A DNA stretch of 64,000 nucleotides from Deltaproteobacteria bacterium (GCA_018433775.1 JAHDQN010000029.1:1-64000), one strand, 5' to 3'. Positions 43,325-51,769 are shown, counted from the stretch's first letter. A program made the numbers and translations. Notes: a model not told the origin generated them from the sequence alone.

Positions 43325-43939
43325 TTAGTAATTAGATAAGAATTCCAAACAATATGCTTCAACACCTCTTCTAAACACCTCCCTTGCACCAAAAGCATTC
43401 TGATTTATTTTAAACCAGTCAACAACTTCATTTAATTGATTAATATCATAATCTTTTTTCACTTCTCTTTTAACCAAAAACTGGTCGATGCTAACATCTT
43501 TAATGATAGCTACCGTAAGAGTATATTCTTTTGGTTCACCAATGCTTACGATTACATTCGTTTCATATCTTGTTGCAGGACATAATTGTGTATGAACATT
43601 TACATGCCTCATTAGTAGCATAAGATGAAGTAGCGGGTTTGAGGTATGCTGAATTAGAATTGCATCTCTGGGAAAGCCAGCAATTTTGTGCTCATACTTT
43701 AGAGATTCATTGATCGAATAAAATTCATTTAAGCCTGATCTAATATAAGTCTCATCTCTCCAAGATTCGCTATGCCCTTTTGCTTCATAAAAAAGCATCA
43801 AGGCTCCTCTTGCACGGTTGAGTGTTTCTGGTAACTTGCCAATGGTGCTGAACTTTTCCTCAATCTTGGGATCTAATGTTGTAAGAATTCTTGAGTAGCT
43901 CATGTCAGGCAGCAGACTAAAATCTAATTTATGAGTCAT
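43325..43939 (-). CDS. Unknown cassette protein with an RHxxxH-like motif
   Basis: 204 aa. Not assigned to a family. LLMRHVNVHTQ contains R-x4-H, the spacing of HEPN RNase active sites, next to a helical stretch, but the surrounding pattern is not a clear HEPN domain. Low GC compared with the chromosomal half. Alone in its cassette. Confidence 0.45.
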   Translation of the reverse strand: MTHKLDFSLLPDMSYSRILTTLDPKIEEKFSTIGKLPETLNRARGALMLFYEAKGHSESWRDETYIRSGLNEFYSINESLKYEHKIAGFPRDAILIQHTSNPLLHLMLLMRHVNVHTQLCPATRYETNVIVSIGEPKEYTLTVAIIKDVSIDQFLVKREVKKDYDINQLNEVVDWFKINQNAFGAREVFRRGVEAYCLEFLSNY

Positions 43940-43968
43940 GTTATATTTCTCCTAGAAACAGAACGCTG

Positions 43969-44070
43969 TGCATCAGCATCGCGGGCGGAAGATCGCATCG
44001 GCCGTTCGATGAATCCCTATAATGAACTTGGGGACAAGTCCGCGACAAGCCCTAGCCATCACGTTGTTGG
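43969..44070 (-). repeat. attC site 7 (long form)
   Basis: ACAGAAC (43969-43975) to GTTGGCA (44064-44070), about 102 bp, longer than the others. The minus-strand side begins TGCCAAC inside the last codons of the GHKL gene, whose stop lies in the site, a normal feature of cassettes. Inner pairing is weaker than in the short sites. Confidence 0.6.
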
Positions 44071-46107
44071 CAACCCAAGTTTGTCAAAGAAAGCTCTATT
44101 TCGCTCCTTGGCCGAATTTACGAGACGGTCGAATGAGATCACTTCGACATAGGCTTTGAAAGTCTTATTGTAGAAAAAATATCCAAGTCCATCACTAGTG
44201 CGTATTCCGTCATGCACCTTGCATCTCTGGACAATTGTCGGAGTAAGGTCACAGAGGATGTAACAGAATCCAGGTACGTTTTCGGAGTCAGGTATCGGAC
44301 GACCGGTTGCAGTTAGCACCCGCCCCTGTCGAATCCTATCGAGGTAGCCCAGAGCCTGCTCAATGGGGTCTTTGTCCTCTCCTTGAGCTGCGTCATTCCG
44401 CAAAGGTCGCTTGAGTTCGATAACGATCAGAGCAGCAGGAGGTAGACGAGAACCTTCAGATACAAGGATTGGGTTGTCAAATACATTTAGGGCAACTATA
44501 TCGGGCTCTTTCCCAACTAATGCACCTGTAATAGGCATTGAACTCAGCGGTTTATCGGAGGCGAGATAATCGTGGAAGGCAAGTCTTTCATCTATTAGCC
44601 ACAGATTGCAGCTGTCGATAGGAATTTCATTGGATTCCCTCCGCATAGGCATTATCAAAGTGTGTATTAGATCCTCGCGTGCGTAGTTTTCACCTTCCTT
44701 CTTCTGGATGGCCATCTCCAACAGATCAATAATTACTCGTCGGTGGGACACATAGTTCGCAAGATCGGACCGCTTGATGTCTTCAGCTGTCTCAAGGTAC
44801 TCATCAAGGCGTTTTCGGTAATCGGGAAAGCTTTCGTGTGGCTGCGGGTGCATGACATCATGTCCATCCTCCAGCATCTTCCGCTCTATCTCCGCAAGTT
44901 GCTTGTGAAGTAGAACATCTAGTTCTTTGTCCGAAATGTCCGGATTGACTGCCAGCTGTTCTTCAGGAATTCTGCTTAGTATTGGTCTATATCGCGGTGC
45001 CTTCTTCGCTACGAAAGTTGTGACCCTTTCTTTCCCGAGACGACACTGCTCCTCAAGGTAGCCCGATAGAAACTTTGCCGCACAAGAAATAACGGCCTCT
45101 CGTATTTCTCGTTGGGACAACTCCTTGGAGGCAAACAGTTCAAGTGGCTCTTCCTGTATGTCGAAACCGGTGCGCTCTGCTCGCACATGTTCATCGAGAA
45201 TGGATGAACTAACGTAACATTCGTATACGAACTCACCAGCTTCATCGTGGATGCTCCCGTAAAGGCCTGGAATTTTGCCCTTGATGTTCTCCTTTGCTAC
45301 AAGTCGTTTAGCTGCACAGAAGGCAATGCTGTGGTTACGCGTGGAGGATGGAGAGAGTTTGATATGTATTAGTTCGAAGGAGTTACCTTTCAAGTCAATC
45401 GTATCCGTGGTGGCGCGGTCGACCATGTGCTCCTCATACACATCATGAAGAGAAATCGTTTCTTCGCCGTCTACCATTAAGACCTTCGGCGCGCCACCAG
45501 GGCGTACAAAATACCAGAGGCAGTGCTCAAAGAGACTTTTTGCGATTATCTTAGCGGTCTTGGGTGACGCTTCGCGGTAACGCTTGGTGAACCCAGTAAG
45601 ATGGACGATGGTACATCTTTCTTGCTCCTGTGCATCAACAACATCCGGATTGGAAACACCCTGCTGAGAATCAAAAGTGAACGACCGCCTCTTGGGCGCA
45701 CCGTTTTCGGTATCGTATACGCTCGCGACCGTCGCGCACTTAAATGCCTTGAGCCAAAGGAGCCGTCCAACGCCCCGGCCACCTTGGGCGGCTTTGTACT
45801 CGCTGTCCAAGGTTATGAACGATTTCATATTGGCGTCATTAAAGCCGATGCCATTATCGATAATCTTGAAGCCAGTGATTTCGCCTCGAGTTTCTGACTC
45901 ATCTCGCTTTTTTCTAGTTTGAAAGGACATAGCAGTCTGTCCGTCTCGTATGACCTCGATTACTATCTTCCCTCTATCTGCGGGCAATTTTGCTTCCTCG
46001 ATAGCATGAATCCCATTAACTACGGCTTCGAACATAGGGAGCAACCCGCTATTTAGCGGCAGAACAGTGTTTCTCAGCCTTCCGTGGAGATTCGTATCAA
46101 GGCTCAT
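44059..46107 (-). CDS. GHKL (Hsp90-like) ATPase fused to a C-terminal nuclease-like domain
   Basis: 682 aa. N-terminal GHKL ATPase: N box EAVVNGIHA (Asn31), G1 IIDNGIGF (Asp84), lid GGRGVGR (109-115). After a long helical middle part, the C-terminus shows a PD-(D/E)XK-like pattern: EPDIVALN (Asp near 535), ALIVIELKRP (Glu-x-Lys near 563-565) and an EQALGYLDRIRQG helix. Such ATPase-nuclease pairs occur in bacterial immunity (MORC-like logic), but I do not know this exact fusion as a named system. It is the largest cassette gene. Confidence 0.7.
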   Translation of the reverse strand: MSLDTNLHGRLRNTVLPLNSGLLPMFEAVVNGIHAIEEAKLPADRGKIVIEVIRDGQTAMSFQTRKKRDESETRGEITGFKIIDNGIGFNDANMKSFITLDSEYKAAQGGRGVGRLLWLKAFKCATVASVYDTENGAPKRRSFTFDSQQGVSNPDVVDAQEQERCTIVHLTGFTKRYREASPKTAKIIAKSLFEHCLWYFVRPGGAPKVLMVDGEETISLHDVYEEHMVDRATTDTIDLKGNSFELIHIKLSPSSTRNHSIAFCAAKRLVAKENIKGKIPGLYGSIHDEAGEFVYECYVSSSILDEHVRAERTGFDIQEEPLELFASKELSQREIREAVISCAAKFLSGYLEEQCRLGKERVTTFVAKKAPRYRPILSRIPEEQLAVNPDISDKELDVLLHKQLAEIERKMLEDGHDVMHPQPHESFPDYRKRLDEYLETAEDIKRSDLANYVSHRRVIIDLLEMAIQKKEGENYAREDLIHTLIMPMRRESNEIPIDSCNLWLIDERLAFHDYLASDKPLSSMPITGALVGKEPDIVALNVFDNPILVSEGSRLPPAALIVIELKRPLRNDAAQGEDKDPIEQALGYLDRIRQGRVLTATGRPIPDSENVPGFCYILCDLTPTIVQRCKVHDGIRTSDGLGYFFYNKTFKAYVEVISFDRLVNSAKERNRAFFDKLGLPTT

Positions 46108-46147
46108 TTGAGCACCTCCCTCCTTTCATTCCTGAATGTTAGTTTGA

Positions 46148-46207
46148 ATCGAACGCTGTGGCTCATCGGCGCTCGTTAGAGCGTCCATGTGCAGCCACTT
46201 GTTGGCG
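46148..46207 (-). repeat. attC site 8
   Basis: ATCGAAC (46148-46154) to GTTGGCG (46201-46207); GCTGTGGCTCAT pairs with a stretch near CATGTGCAGCC and an inner GGCGCTC/GAGCGTC hairpin. The coding region of the 46163 cassette runs into it and stops inside. Confidence 0.85.
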
Positions 46208-46918
46208 ATAAACGTTTTTCCATTTCAGCTTCAAATCTTTTAATTCTTCTTTTTGATCAGTACCAAGAAATTCATGAACGGCAACAGTTGCATATAGAAG
46301 CAATTCTGCTATGAGATCACTAAGCATAAATATGCCTTTATAGTCCAAAGGTATAACATTTAATCCAATGTTCCTATTTATTATGGCACTGGCATCATGA
46401 TGAGAATAATCGCATAAGTGAGAATATGCAGAGCCATAGTAATCTTGCATACCAGCATTTATAAACCGCTCTTTGATATTTGGTTGATCAATCTCAGGAT
46501 CTTGCAGTTTGTTCATTCTTTCAATATGCGATTCAACATATTCCGGACTGTAACCAACTTCAGTAATCAATTCTGATTCGTTTTCTTGTAGGTGGATGAG
46601 TTTCTTTTTTCTTTCAGATAGAGCTTTTTGAAATCGGGTATTTACATAGGTTGGATTTTTAATGACGTTAATCATATCAACTACAGCCTCAAGTAAAGCT
46701 CTTGTTAAAACATGTGATGCCAGTTCTTTCCGAGCTTTCACAAATTGACAGGAGTCGCCGGCAAGTTCAACAATAATTGAATACATACTACACATGTAAA
46801 CAGTTTGAATGTTTTTATCCTCGTAGTTTAAGGGAGGAAATTTATCGATGCATGTTTGTCGAATGCTTTCAAGGAAAGCTAGAAGTACATCAAATTGTAC
46901 AATCTCATTATTCATCAT
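46163..46918 (-). CDS. DUF5677-like helical cassette protein
   Basis: 251 aa, all-helical. The pattern ELASHVLTRALLEAVVDMINV, then YGSAYSHLCDYSHHDASAI, is like DUF5677 proteins, which occur in defence-rich regions. Function unknown. The last ~20 residues (RQQVAAHGRSNERR) are encoded by the attC itself, so the native gene end was redefined by recombination. Confidence 0.55.
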   Translation of the reverse strand: MMNNEIVQFDVLLAFLESIRQTCIDKFPPLNYEDKNIQTVYMCSMYSIIVELAGDSCQFVKARKELASHVLTRALLEAVVDMINVIKNPTYVNTRFQKALSERKKKLIHLQENESELITEVGYSPEYVESHIERMNKLQDPEIDQPNIKERFINAGMQDYYGSAYSHLCDYSHHDASAIINRNIGLNVIPLDYKGIFMLSDLIAELLLYATVAVHEFLGTDQKEELKDLKLKWKNVYRQQVAAHGRSNERR

Positions 46919-46961
46919 GATGATATGAATCTATTTTATATCAGAAATCTCCAAATCAATT

Positions 46962-47016
46962 TGCCAACGTAAGGATCACAGGCGGCTGAAAGCCGTCCGG
47001 TTCATTGGGGTTAGAC
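46962..47016 (-). repeat. attC site 9
   Basis: TGCCAAC (46962-46968) to GTTAGAC (47010-47016) with GGATCACAGGCGGCTG/AAAGCCGTCCGGTTCATT inside. The stop codon of the 47011 gene is the TAA of the minus-strand GTCTAAC. Confidence 0.88.
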
Positions 47017-47574
47017 GATTTTGCCAAATCCTTCTTCAAGAACGATTTCATTTCTGAATAGATGACAAGCATATTTACCGAAAGTGATTTTTTCAAGTTT
47101 TCGAGACTCCTCGATTTCGGCTCCAAGAAGTTTCGCCATAATTTCCTGTAAACGATTTTCCTTGAACGAGCTTGCCGCAATGCAAAAGTCGAGGGCCTCA
47201 TTATGGGTGAAAAATTTGCCAGGAACTTTTGCTTCATCGCCGATAATTAATCCATATCGAAGGTAAGGATATATCTGCTTATGCCTCCTTGCCTTGGAAC
47301 TGTAGATTAGTACATCATGTGTACTTAATCCTTTCTTGAATTCAAGGACAACTCGTGGAATTCTTATATCTACATCAACTTGATCAAAAATACAGAGATC
47401 AGTTTGAAATGCTGCTTGGCCACGTTTTGGGTGTTTTGGATCTACACGTACGTTCAATCGATTATCAACGGTCACCTGATAAAGAAGTGAAGAACCTCTC
47501 TCTATAGTAAGAGGTGGCCCAATTACTGATCTTGCTGCTAACATGGCAGTATTTACAAAACTATCTTCTATCAT
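47011..47574 (-). CDS. Small PD-(D/E)XK nuclease-like cassette protein
   Basis: 187 aa. The central part reads as a restriction-endonuclease fold: FQTDLCIFDQ (Asp near 58), IPRVVLEFKKG (Glu-x-Lys near 78-80), KARRHKQIYPYLRYGLIIG. The rest is helical. Likely a stand-alone nuclease; target unknown. RBS AGAGGAG directly upstream next to attC 10. Confidence 0.55.
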   Translation of the reverse strand: MIEDSFVNTAMLAARSVIGPPLTIERGSSLLYQVTVDNRLNVRVDPKHPKRGQAAFQTDLCIFDQVDVDIRIPRVVLEFKKGLSTHDVLIYSSKARRHKQIYPYLRYGLIIGDEAKVPGKFFTHNEALDFCIAASSFKENRLQEIMAKLLGAEIEESRKLEKITFGKYACHLFRNEIVLEEGFGKIV

Positions 47575-47591
47575 TTTTCTCCTCTTCTAAA

Positions 47592-47648
47592 GTCCAATGT
47601 GATGATCAGCGGCGGCTGAAAGCCGTCCGCTGGATTGTCTGGTTGGGT
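47592..47648 (-). repeat. attC site 10 (first of array 2)
   Basis: GTCCAAT (47592-47598, one base off consensus) to GTTGGGT (47642-47648), with GATCAGCGGCGGCTGA/AAGCCGTCCGCTGGATT inside. Close relative of attC 3 and 9. Follows the first cassette of array 2. Confidence 0.87.
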
Positions 47649-47665
47649 GATGAGAGAAGATAAAA

Positions 47666-48409
47666 CTAATCTTTATCTTCTGTTATAATAATACGGGTAT
47701 TAACTGGTTTCGCGTCATGAGTAATGATTTTGTGCGGGGTCGTAGTGATTGGCCCTTTAGGAGGGCGAGCATCTGGCTCAGGTGTTGCGGTTGTCTGACC
47801 TTGCCCTGTGGTTGGAGTAGAATTATCGTCCGTCATTTCAATCCCCTCATAATTAGCTATTTTTTGATAACCTATTGTTGCAATGCCAATTAACCCAAAA
47901 CAGAACGAGATCAATAACAACCAAGAAGTCAATCTTAGCAATTTAGCTCTGCGAAGATTAGTATTAAGATTATGTACAGCCGCGGCATCAAAATCGTCTA
48001 TTAGGGCCGTAACTGTATTCCGATAAAGAGATTGCTCCTTTCTACATAATCCATCATATGCCATCTGGGAATATGTACCCCAACTTTCACCAATCCTCAT
48101 GTATCCTTTGCGTGATGGTAAAGCGAACAGACAAACCCCAAAAGCTATAATAGCAAATAATACAGCAAATATCCCAGGAATAATAAACCAATAAAATAGG
48201 TTTGTAAAATCTAATCCTATGAAATGAGCAATGGTAGAATATGATCCTAACATAGCTGCAGAAACCCACAAATATGTTCTTGCTACATCTGCTTGATGCC
48301 GATTTATATCTATGTACTGTGTCCAATAATCTTTGACTGCTTGTTCAAGAACCTTATCCAAGGCTCTTTCATATTCACTGTAAGGATAGTTGTTATTGGC
48401 TACATTCAT
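47666..48409 (-). CDS. Membrane protein, possible SLATT/effector-like (cassette)
   Basis: 247 aa from ATG 48409; the open frame also reads back to a TTG inside the attI-like core. Three or four transmembrane helices: about 40-60, 70-95 and 160-185, with a soluble helical loop between and a Pro/Thr-rich C-terminal tail after residue 195. The layout resembles small membrane effectors of signalling-based defence, but no family is certain. First cassette of array 2, so expected to be expressed most strongly. Confidence 0.5.
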   Translation of the reverse strand: MNVANNNYPYSEYERALDKVLEQAVKDYWTQYIDINRHQADVARTYLWVSAAMLGSYSTIAHFIGLDFTNLFYWFIIPGIFAVLFAIIAFGVCLFALPSRKGYMRIGESWGTYSQMAYDGLCRKEQSLYRNTVTALIDDFDAAAVHNLNTNLRRAKLLRLTSWLLLISFCFGLIGIATIGYQKIANYEGIEMTDDNSTPTTGQGQTTATPEPDARPPKGPITTTPHKIITHDAKPVNTRIIITEDKD

Positions 48410-48421
48410 AGCATCATTTAC

Positions 48422-48838
48422 ACCCAACAATTACTATACCGCCAAATGGCGAGGTTATGTGCTATTAACATCAAACTGCTGACATATAATGGATAGCTAA
48501 TGCTCCACTTTTTGATATCGCATTAAGAAAGTGAACTCCGTCCGTAGAGGGTGAAGGGGAATAATATCTGGCTCCTCTCATTCATCATGCTCATCAACAA
48601 ATATCTGGCTTCAATTCAAGCTACTAAACAATAACTCAATAATATCATTTATCTTGGAAATGAGTCCATAAAAAATAATAGCATGATCTGTATCATGAAT
48701 CTTCTTCCATGATTGCGTGCCGCTGTTAATGATTCTATGATGAGATCAAAAGACAAAATTACCCCTCCTTGAATCAAGATATTATCAGAGATGTTCTCAT
48801 AAACTAAACTTATAGGAATTCCACATAGCGTGAGGAAA
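48422..48838. repeat. Block R, copy 2 (proximal end of array 2)
   Basis: Partner of 41197-41620. Left edge ACCCAAC (48422-48428), minus strand GTTGGGT, exactly where the first cassette of array 2 begins. On the minus strand an 80-codon reading frame (48891-48649) spans much of the block; in R1 the matching frame is interrupted by a 2-base insertion, so it is either a decayed gene or chance. Expected to hold the attI-like site and the cassette promoter. Confidence 0.85.
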
Positions 48839-49041
48839 TCGTTACTCTCACAATTTTGAAGGTATCTCCAACGTATCAAAATGTTGCACACCTGCTATGC
48901 CCCTGCTAAGCTATTAATTACACGAAAATATCAATTATCGTGTAAAAACGCCCTCCCGTGCCCTGATATTCCCTTTTTTCACATTGAAATAAGGCCATTT
49001 TTCTGCTAACTTACACGATATCTTTAAAAGAAAAGGTGTAT
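48839..49041. promoter_or_regulatory. Recombinase upstream region with TTACACGA repeats
   Basis: TTACACGA at 48918-48925 and 49011-49018 (direct) and its complement TCGTGTAA at 48938-48945. The first two form an inverted repeat with a 12-base spacer, the shape of a recombinase core site or an operator. The third is 24 bases before the recombinase start codon. Confidence 0.55.
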
Positions 49042-49668
49042 ATGAAAGAGCTCATCAGAACGCACTCACTTCCTATGCTCAGCGGCTCTGGCTTTGACTA
49101 CCTCATGATGGAGCAGATGAACGCCCTCACAAGATCTTTCCAGGACTGGTACGACACGAGCGGCTCAGAAGCGAAACGCAGGAGCCGGGGTAAATACTGG
49201 CTCACATTCCTCACCCTGAAGTACACCGGTGCTCGCCTGGGAGAGGTACAGCTCATCAATGACTCTACGGACATCGACTGGCGCAGTTATGAATTCAAGA
49301 TCCGGACACTCAAGCAGAAGTCTCCGAAAAATCCGATAAGGAGCATCCCTGTACCGCCGAATGTCACAAGCGATATAGCGACCTACCTGATGGCGTTTCC
49401 TGACGAAAGGGGTAAGGTGTTCAATGTGGACCAGGGGAATTTCAGAAGGGTATTTTATGAACGGGCAAAGGAGGCTGGCATACCTAAAGATTTGGCCCAT
49501 CCACATATTTTACGCCATACCCGTGCCACTGAGCTTCTAAAAGGAGGAGTTCCTGTAACGGTTGTGCAAGACATCCTGGGGCACTCAGCTCTTACAACCA
49601 CAGCTATATACCTAAGAATATCAGGCCAAGAGGCAAAATCGATTCTCAGGGATAAGGGCTTTATATAA
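49042..49668 (+). CDS. Catalytic-domain-only tyrosine recombinase
   Basis: 208 aa from ATG 49042 (AAAAGG five bases upstream). All catalytic residues of a tyrosine recombinase are present: Arg65 (TGARLGEV), Lys91 or 93, His155-x-x-Arg158 (HPHILRHTRATELL), His181 and Tyr190 (LGHSALTTTAIYL). The N-terminal core-binding domain is absent, and there is no IntI-type extra helix. It lies divergently from the cassette array next to block R2, the position an integron integrase would take. Stand-alone recombinases of this length are known; the target here is unproven. Confidence 0.85.
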   Translation: MKELIRTHSLPMLSGSGFDYLMMEQMNALTRSFQDWYDTSGSEAKRRSRGKYWLTFLTLKYTGARLGEVQLINDSTDIDWRSYEFKIRTLKQKSPKNPIRSIPVPPNVTSDIATYLMAFPDERGKVFNVDQGNFRRVFYERAKEAGIPKDLAHPHILRHTRATELLKGGVPVTVVQDILGHSALTTTAIYLRISGQEAKSILRDKGFI

Positions 49669-49925
49669 TTCAGCCCCTTCTATAAACTGAAAGGAGGGTT
49701 GATGGCATTATGAATGCTGAGGTTCTCTTCATTGAAAGCGCAGGGTGTTTCATCCTGAGCTTCTTTCACCCTACCGAAAGCCTTTTGCTGGTGAGACTTT
49801 TTTCTGACTAACATCAATGTTATTTATTGGAAATATAATTAATGTGTTAGACATTATTTTCAGCTAAATTGATCAATTTTTTAACTTAAGTTTTTTAACT
49901 TAAATCTTTTGCATGCTGCATTGGC
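49669..49925. other. Gap between recombinase and the Schlafen-like gene
   Basis: 257 bases between converging genes. A 33-codon frame at 49710-49811 behind GGAGGG is too short to support. An A+T-rich part near 49870-49905 has the direct repeat TTTTTTAACTTAA twice. No terminator hairpin is obvious. Confidence 0.3.
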
Positions 49926-51599
49926 TTACTGCTTGTTTAATCTCCATACAGCAGATTTTTTGGGGCCAGTCGCTACAATAGTCTTATCCTTATGAGACAT
50001 CTCGAATAGAAGATTTCGTATCCTGTTTATCTTTTCTTTCTTACTCAATACATCAGAAATCTTATCCATGAGAAACTCTTCAAAGTCACTCCTTTTTGCC
50101 TCGCCAAATTTTTCCAAGTAGACGATGATCAATTTCTTATAATGATCTTTGTCCAAAGTACGGTGTCTGATATAGGCTGCTTTTCCCCCAGTTAAAGCAG
50201 CTATCTTGGCAGACACGTAGAGATTGGGTCTTCTTCCTTCTACAAGTTTGAGATCCTTTAGCCGCTTAAATTCTTCGTCCGTGAGAGGGCTTCTCTTCTG
50301 CACTTTATCCAGCGCAATGGCATCCATTAACAACAGATCTGTTTTTTGAATAAGGAGCTGGGTATAGTTTTCATCAATAACCTTGCCGAGCAGTCTTACT
50401 CTGATTCTCCCTGTATCACTGAGGTCATAATCGGGCATTGGAAAGAAACGTTGTTTTTGCATGGTAAACATACGTTTGATGCCGCTTCCAATAGTGTCGA
50501 TCATATTCAGTTCCACCATTGCCTTGGCTAGAAATGGGTTGCGGTATTGCTCCGGCGGCGCATCTCTGCGCAGCACTTCTTCAATTGAGCCCGGGATGAA
50601 TGTCCCAAGATTCGTAAAAAGCAACGAGTCGGGTGTTTCAACAACGTTAATCCGTCCAGCTTGAGTATAATCCTGATGAGCTATGCAATTATGCAGAGTC
50701 TCGCGGATAACCCAGGAATCGTACTGGGTGATTTCCAAAGGAAACAAAGTACCGCTTGGCAAGTACCGGATGGTCAAATTCCTGATCTTTGCAAGGATCT
50801 GGTCCACCTTCAGTAACAATGGTGGGCCGAAATGGTCATAGTCCATCTCCATCCCACTGGCATCCTTCAGAACCCACATGATTCGAGCAAGTGAGGGTAT
50901 AAGGAGGTGTTCTGATTCTTCCTTGCCCAGCAGAATTATTGCTGTATTAGTGATTTGACCACTAATGCAAACCTTAGCTTTATTCAAGAAGGTCAGATCG
51001 TCCCATTGGTCCACTTCTTCGGACAACCGAGCATGCTTTTTCTTGTACTGATCCCTGGCAAATTTAATGGCCTCCGGGTCCAAATCCGCTATTGCAGCAC
51101 CTGCACAGATTTTTGCAGACCAATCTTCCTTAATGGCCTGGCCTCGAATATGCTCATATTCCCTTGGATTGAGAGCGACAAGGGATTCGCCATCTCTACC
51201 GTAATAATGCCCTTTCCACGCTGTTGGTATCCCTTTGAGAGCAGGAGGTATTTGGAACATCAATACACGACCTTCGGGCAGGGAGAGTTCGTAAATATCG
51301 TCAAAGCTAATCCTGTTCGTTGTATGATCTGCGACTTCCTTCTTAAGGCTCTCTAGACTCACCTGCGTGGGTCGGTACTGAGTACCAACAATATTCCTTG
51401 GAGGTTTATCTGTAACTCCGAGAATAAGCCAGCCGCAATCCTTGCCCTTTAAGTTGGCCTCATTACTTAACGCTGAGAAGTATTTTCCAAGATCATCAAA
51501 GTGGTAGTTTGTTCTGGCTTCCTTGAATTCTACCCATTCGACTTCTGTTTGAATGTTCATGAGTCCAGCTAAAATCCGTTTTATTTCTTCTGACTTCAT
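49926..51599 (-). CDS. Schlafen AlbA_2-domain ATP-binding protein
   Basis: 557 aa from ATG 51599, chosen because the AlbA_2 domain then starts normally near residue 20 (EVEWVEFKEA); a GTG 23 codons upstream is possible. Next comes a Schlafen AlbA_2 fold (to about 170, with HYYGRDGESLVALNPREY), then an HATPase_c_4-like part (IRETLHNCIAHQDYTQAGRI ... LLFTNLGTFIPGSIEEVL) and a C-terminal winged helix. Proteins of this class are common as transcription regulators and defence accessories. Downstream of the restriction operon but separated by 170 bases. Confidence 0.8.
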   Translation of the reverse strand: MKSEEIKRILAGLMNIQTEVEWVEFKEARTNYHFDDLGKYFSALSNEANLKGKDCGWLILGVTDKPPRNIVGTQYRPTQVSLESLKKEVADHTTNRISFDDIYELSLPEGRVLMFQIPPALKGIPTAWKGHYYGRDGESLVALNPREYEHIRGQAIKEDWSAKICAGAAIADLDPEAIKFARDQYKKKHARLSEEVDQWDDLTFLNKAKVCISGQITNTAIILLGKEESEHLLIPSLARIMWVLKDASGMEMDYDHFGPPLLLKVDQILAKIRNLTIRYLPSGTLFPLEITQYDSWVIRETLHNCIAHQDYTQAGRINVVETPDSLLFTNLGTFIPGSIEEVLRRDAPPEQYRNPFLAKAMVELNMIDTIGSGIKRMFTMQKQRFFPMPDYDLSDTGRIRVRLLGKVIDENYTQLLIQKTDLLLMDAIALDKVQKRSPLTDEEFKRLKDLKLVEGRRPNLYVSAKIAALTGGKAAYIRHRTLDKDHYKKLIIVYLEKFGEAKRSDFEEFLMDKISDVLSKKEKINRIRNLLFEMSHKDKTIVATGPKKSAVWRLNKQ

Positions 51600-51769
51600 A
51601 TCAACCGCTTCCCTTAGCCCAAGAGAGATATCCCTATTCTCGAAACCTTTCTCATATCCTGAATACACTATTCATAAAAAATTAAAAAGTGGGGTCCAGG
51701 TTCTGGGAGGATGTGAGAACGGCATATGCACCAAATCGAGGAGAAAACCAAAAGGGGATGCCAATATAC
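51600..51769. other. Gap between the PLD-like and Schlafen-like genes
   Basis: About 170 bases without a gene. The sequence GTGGGGTCCAGG near 51690 and an A-rich stretch precede the Schlafen-like start; possible promoter, not resolvable. Confidence 0.25.

Noticed and set aside
36258-48838. Regularly spaced GC-rich repeats as a CRISPR array
   Set aside because: Repeats are about 57-102 bp, imperfect, palindromic, and separated by whole genes; they fit attC sites, not CRISPR repeats with short spacers. No cas genes are present.
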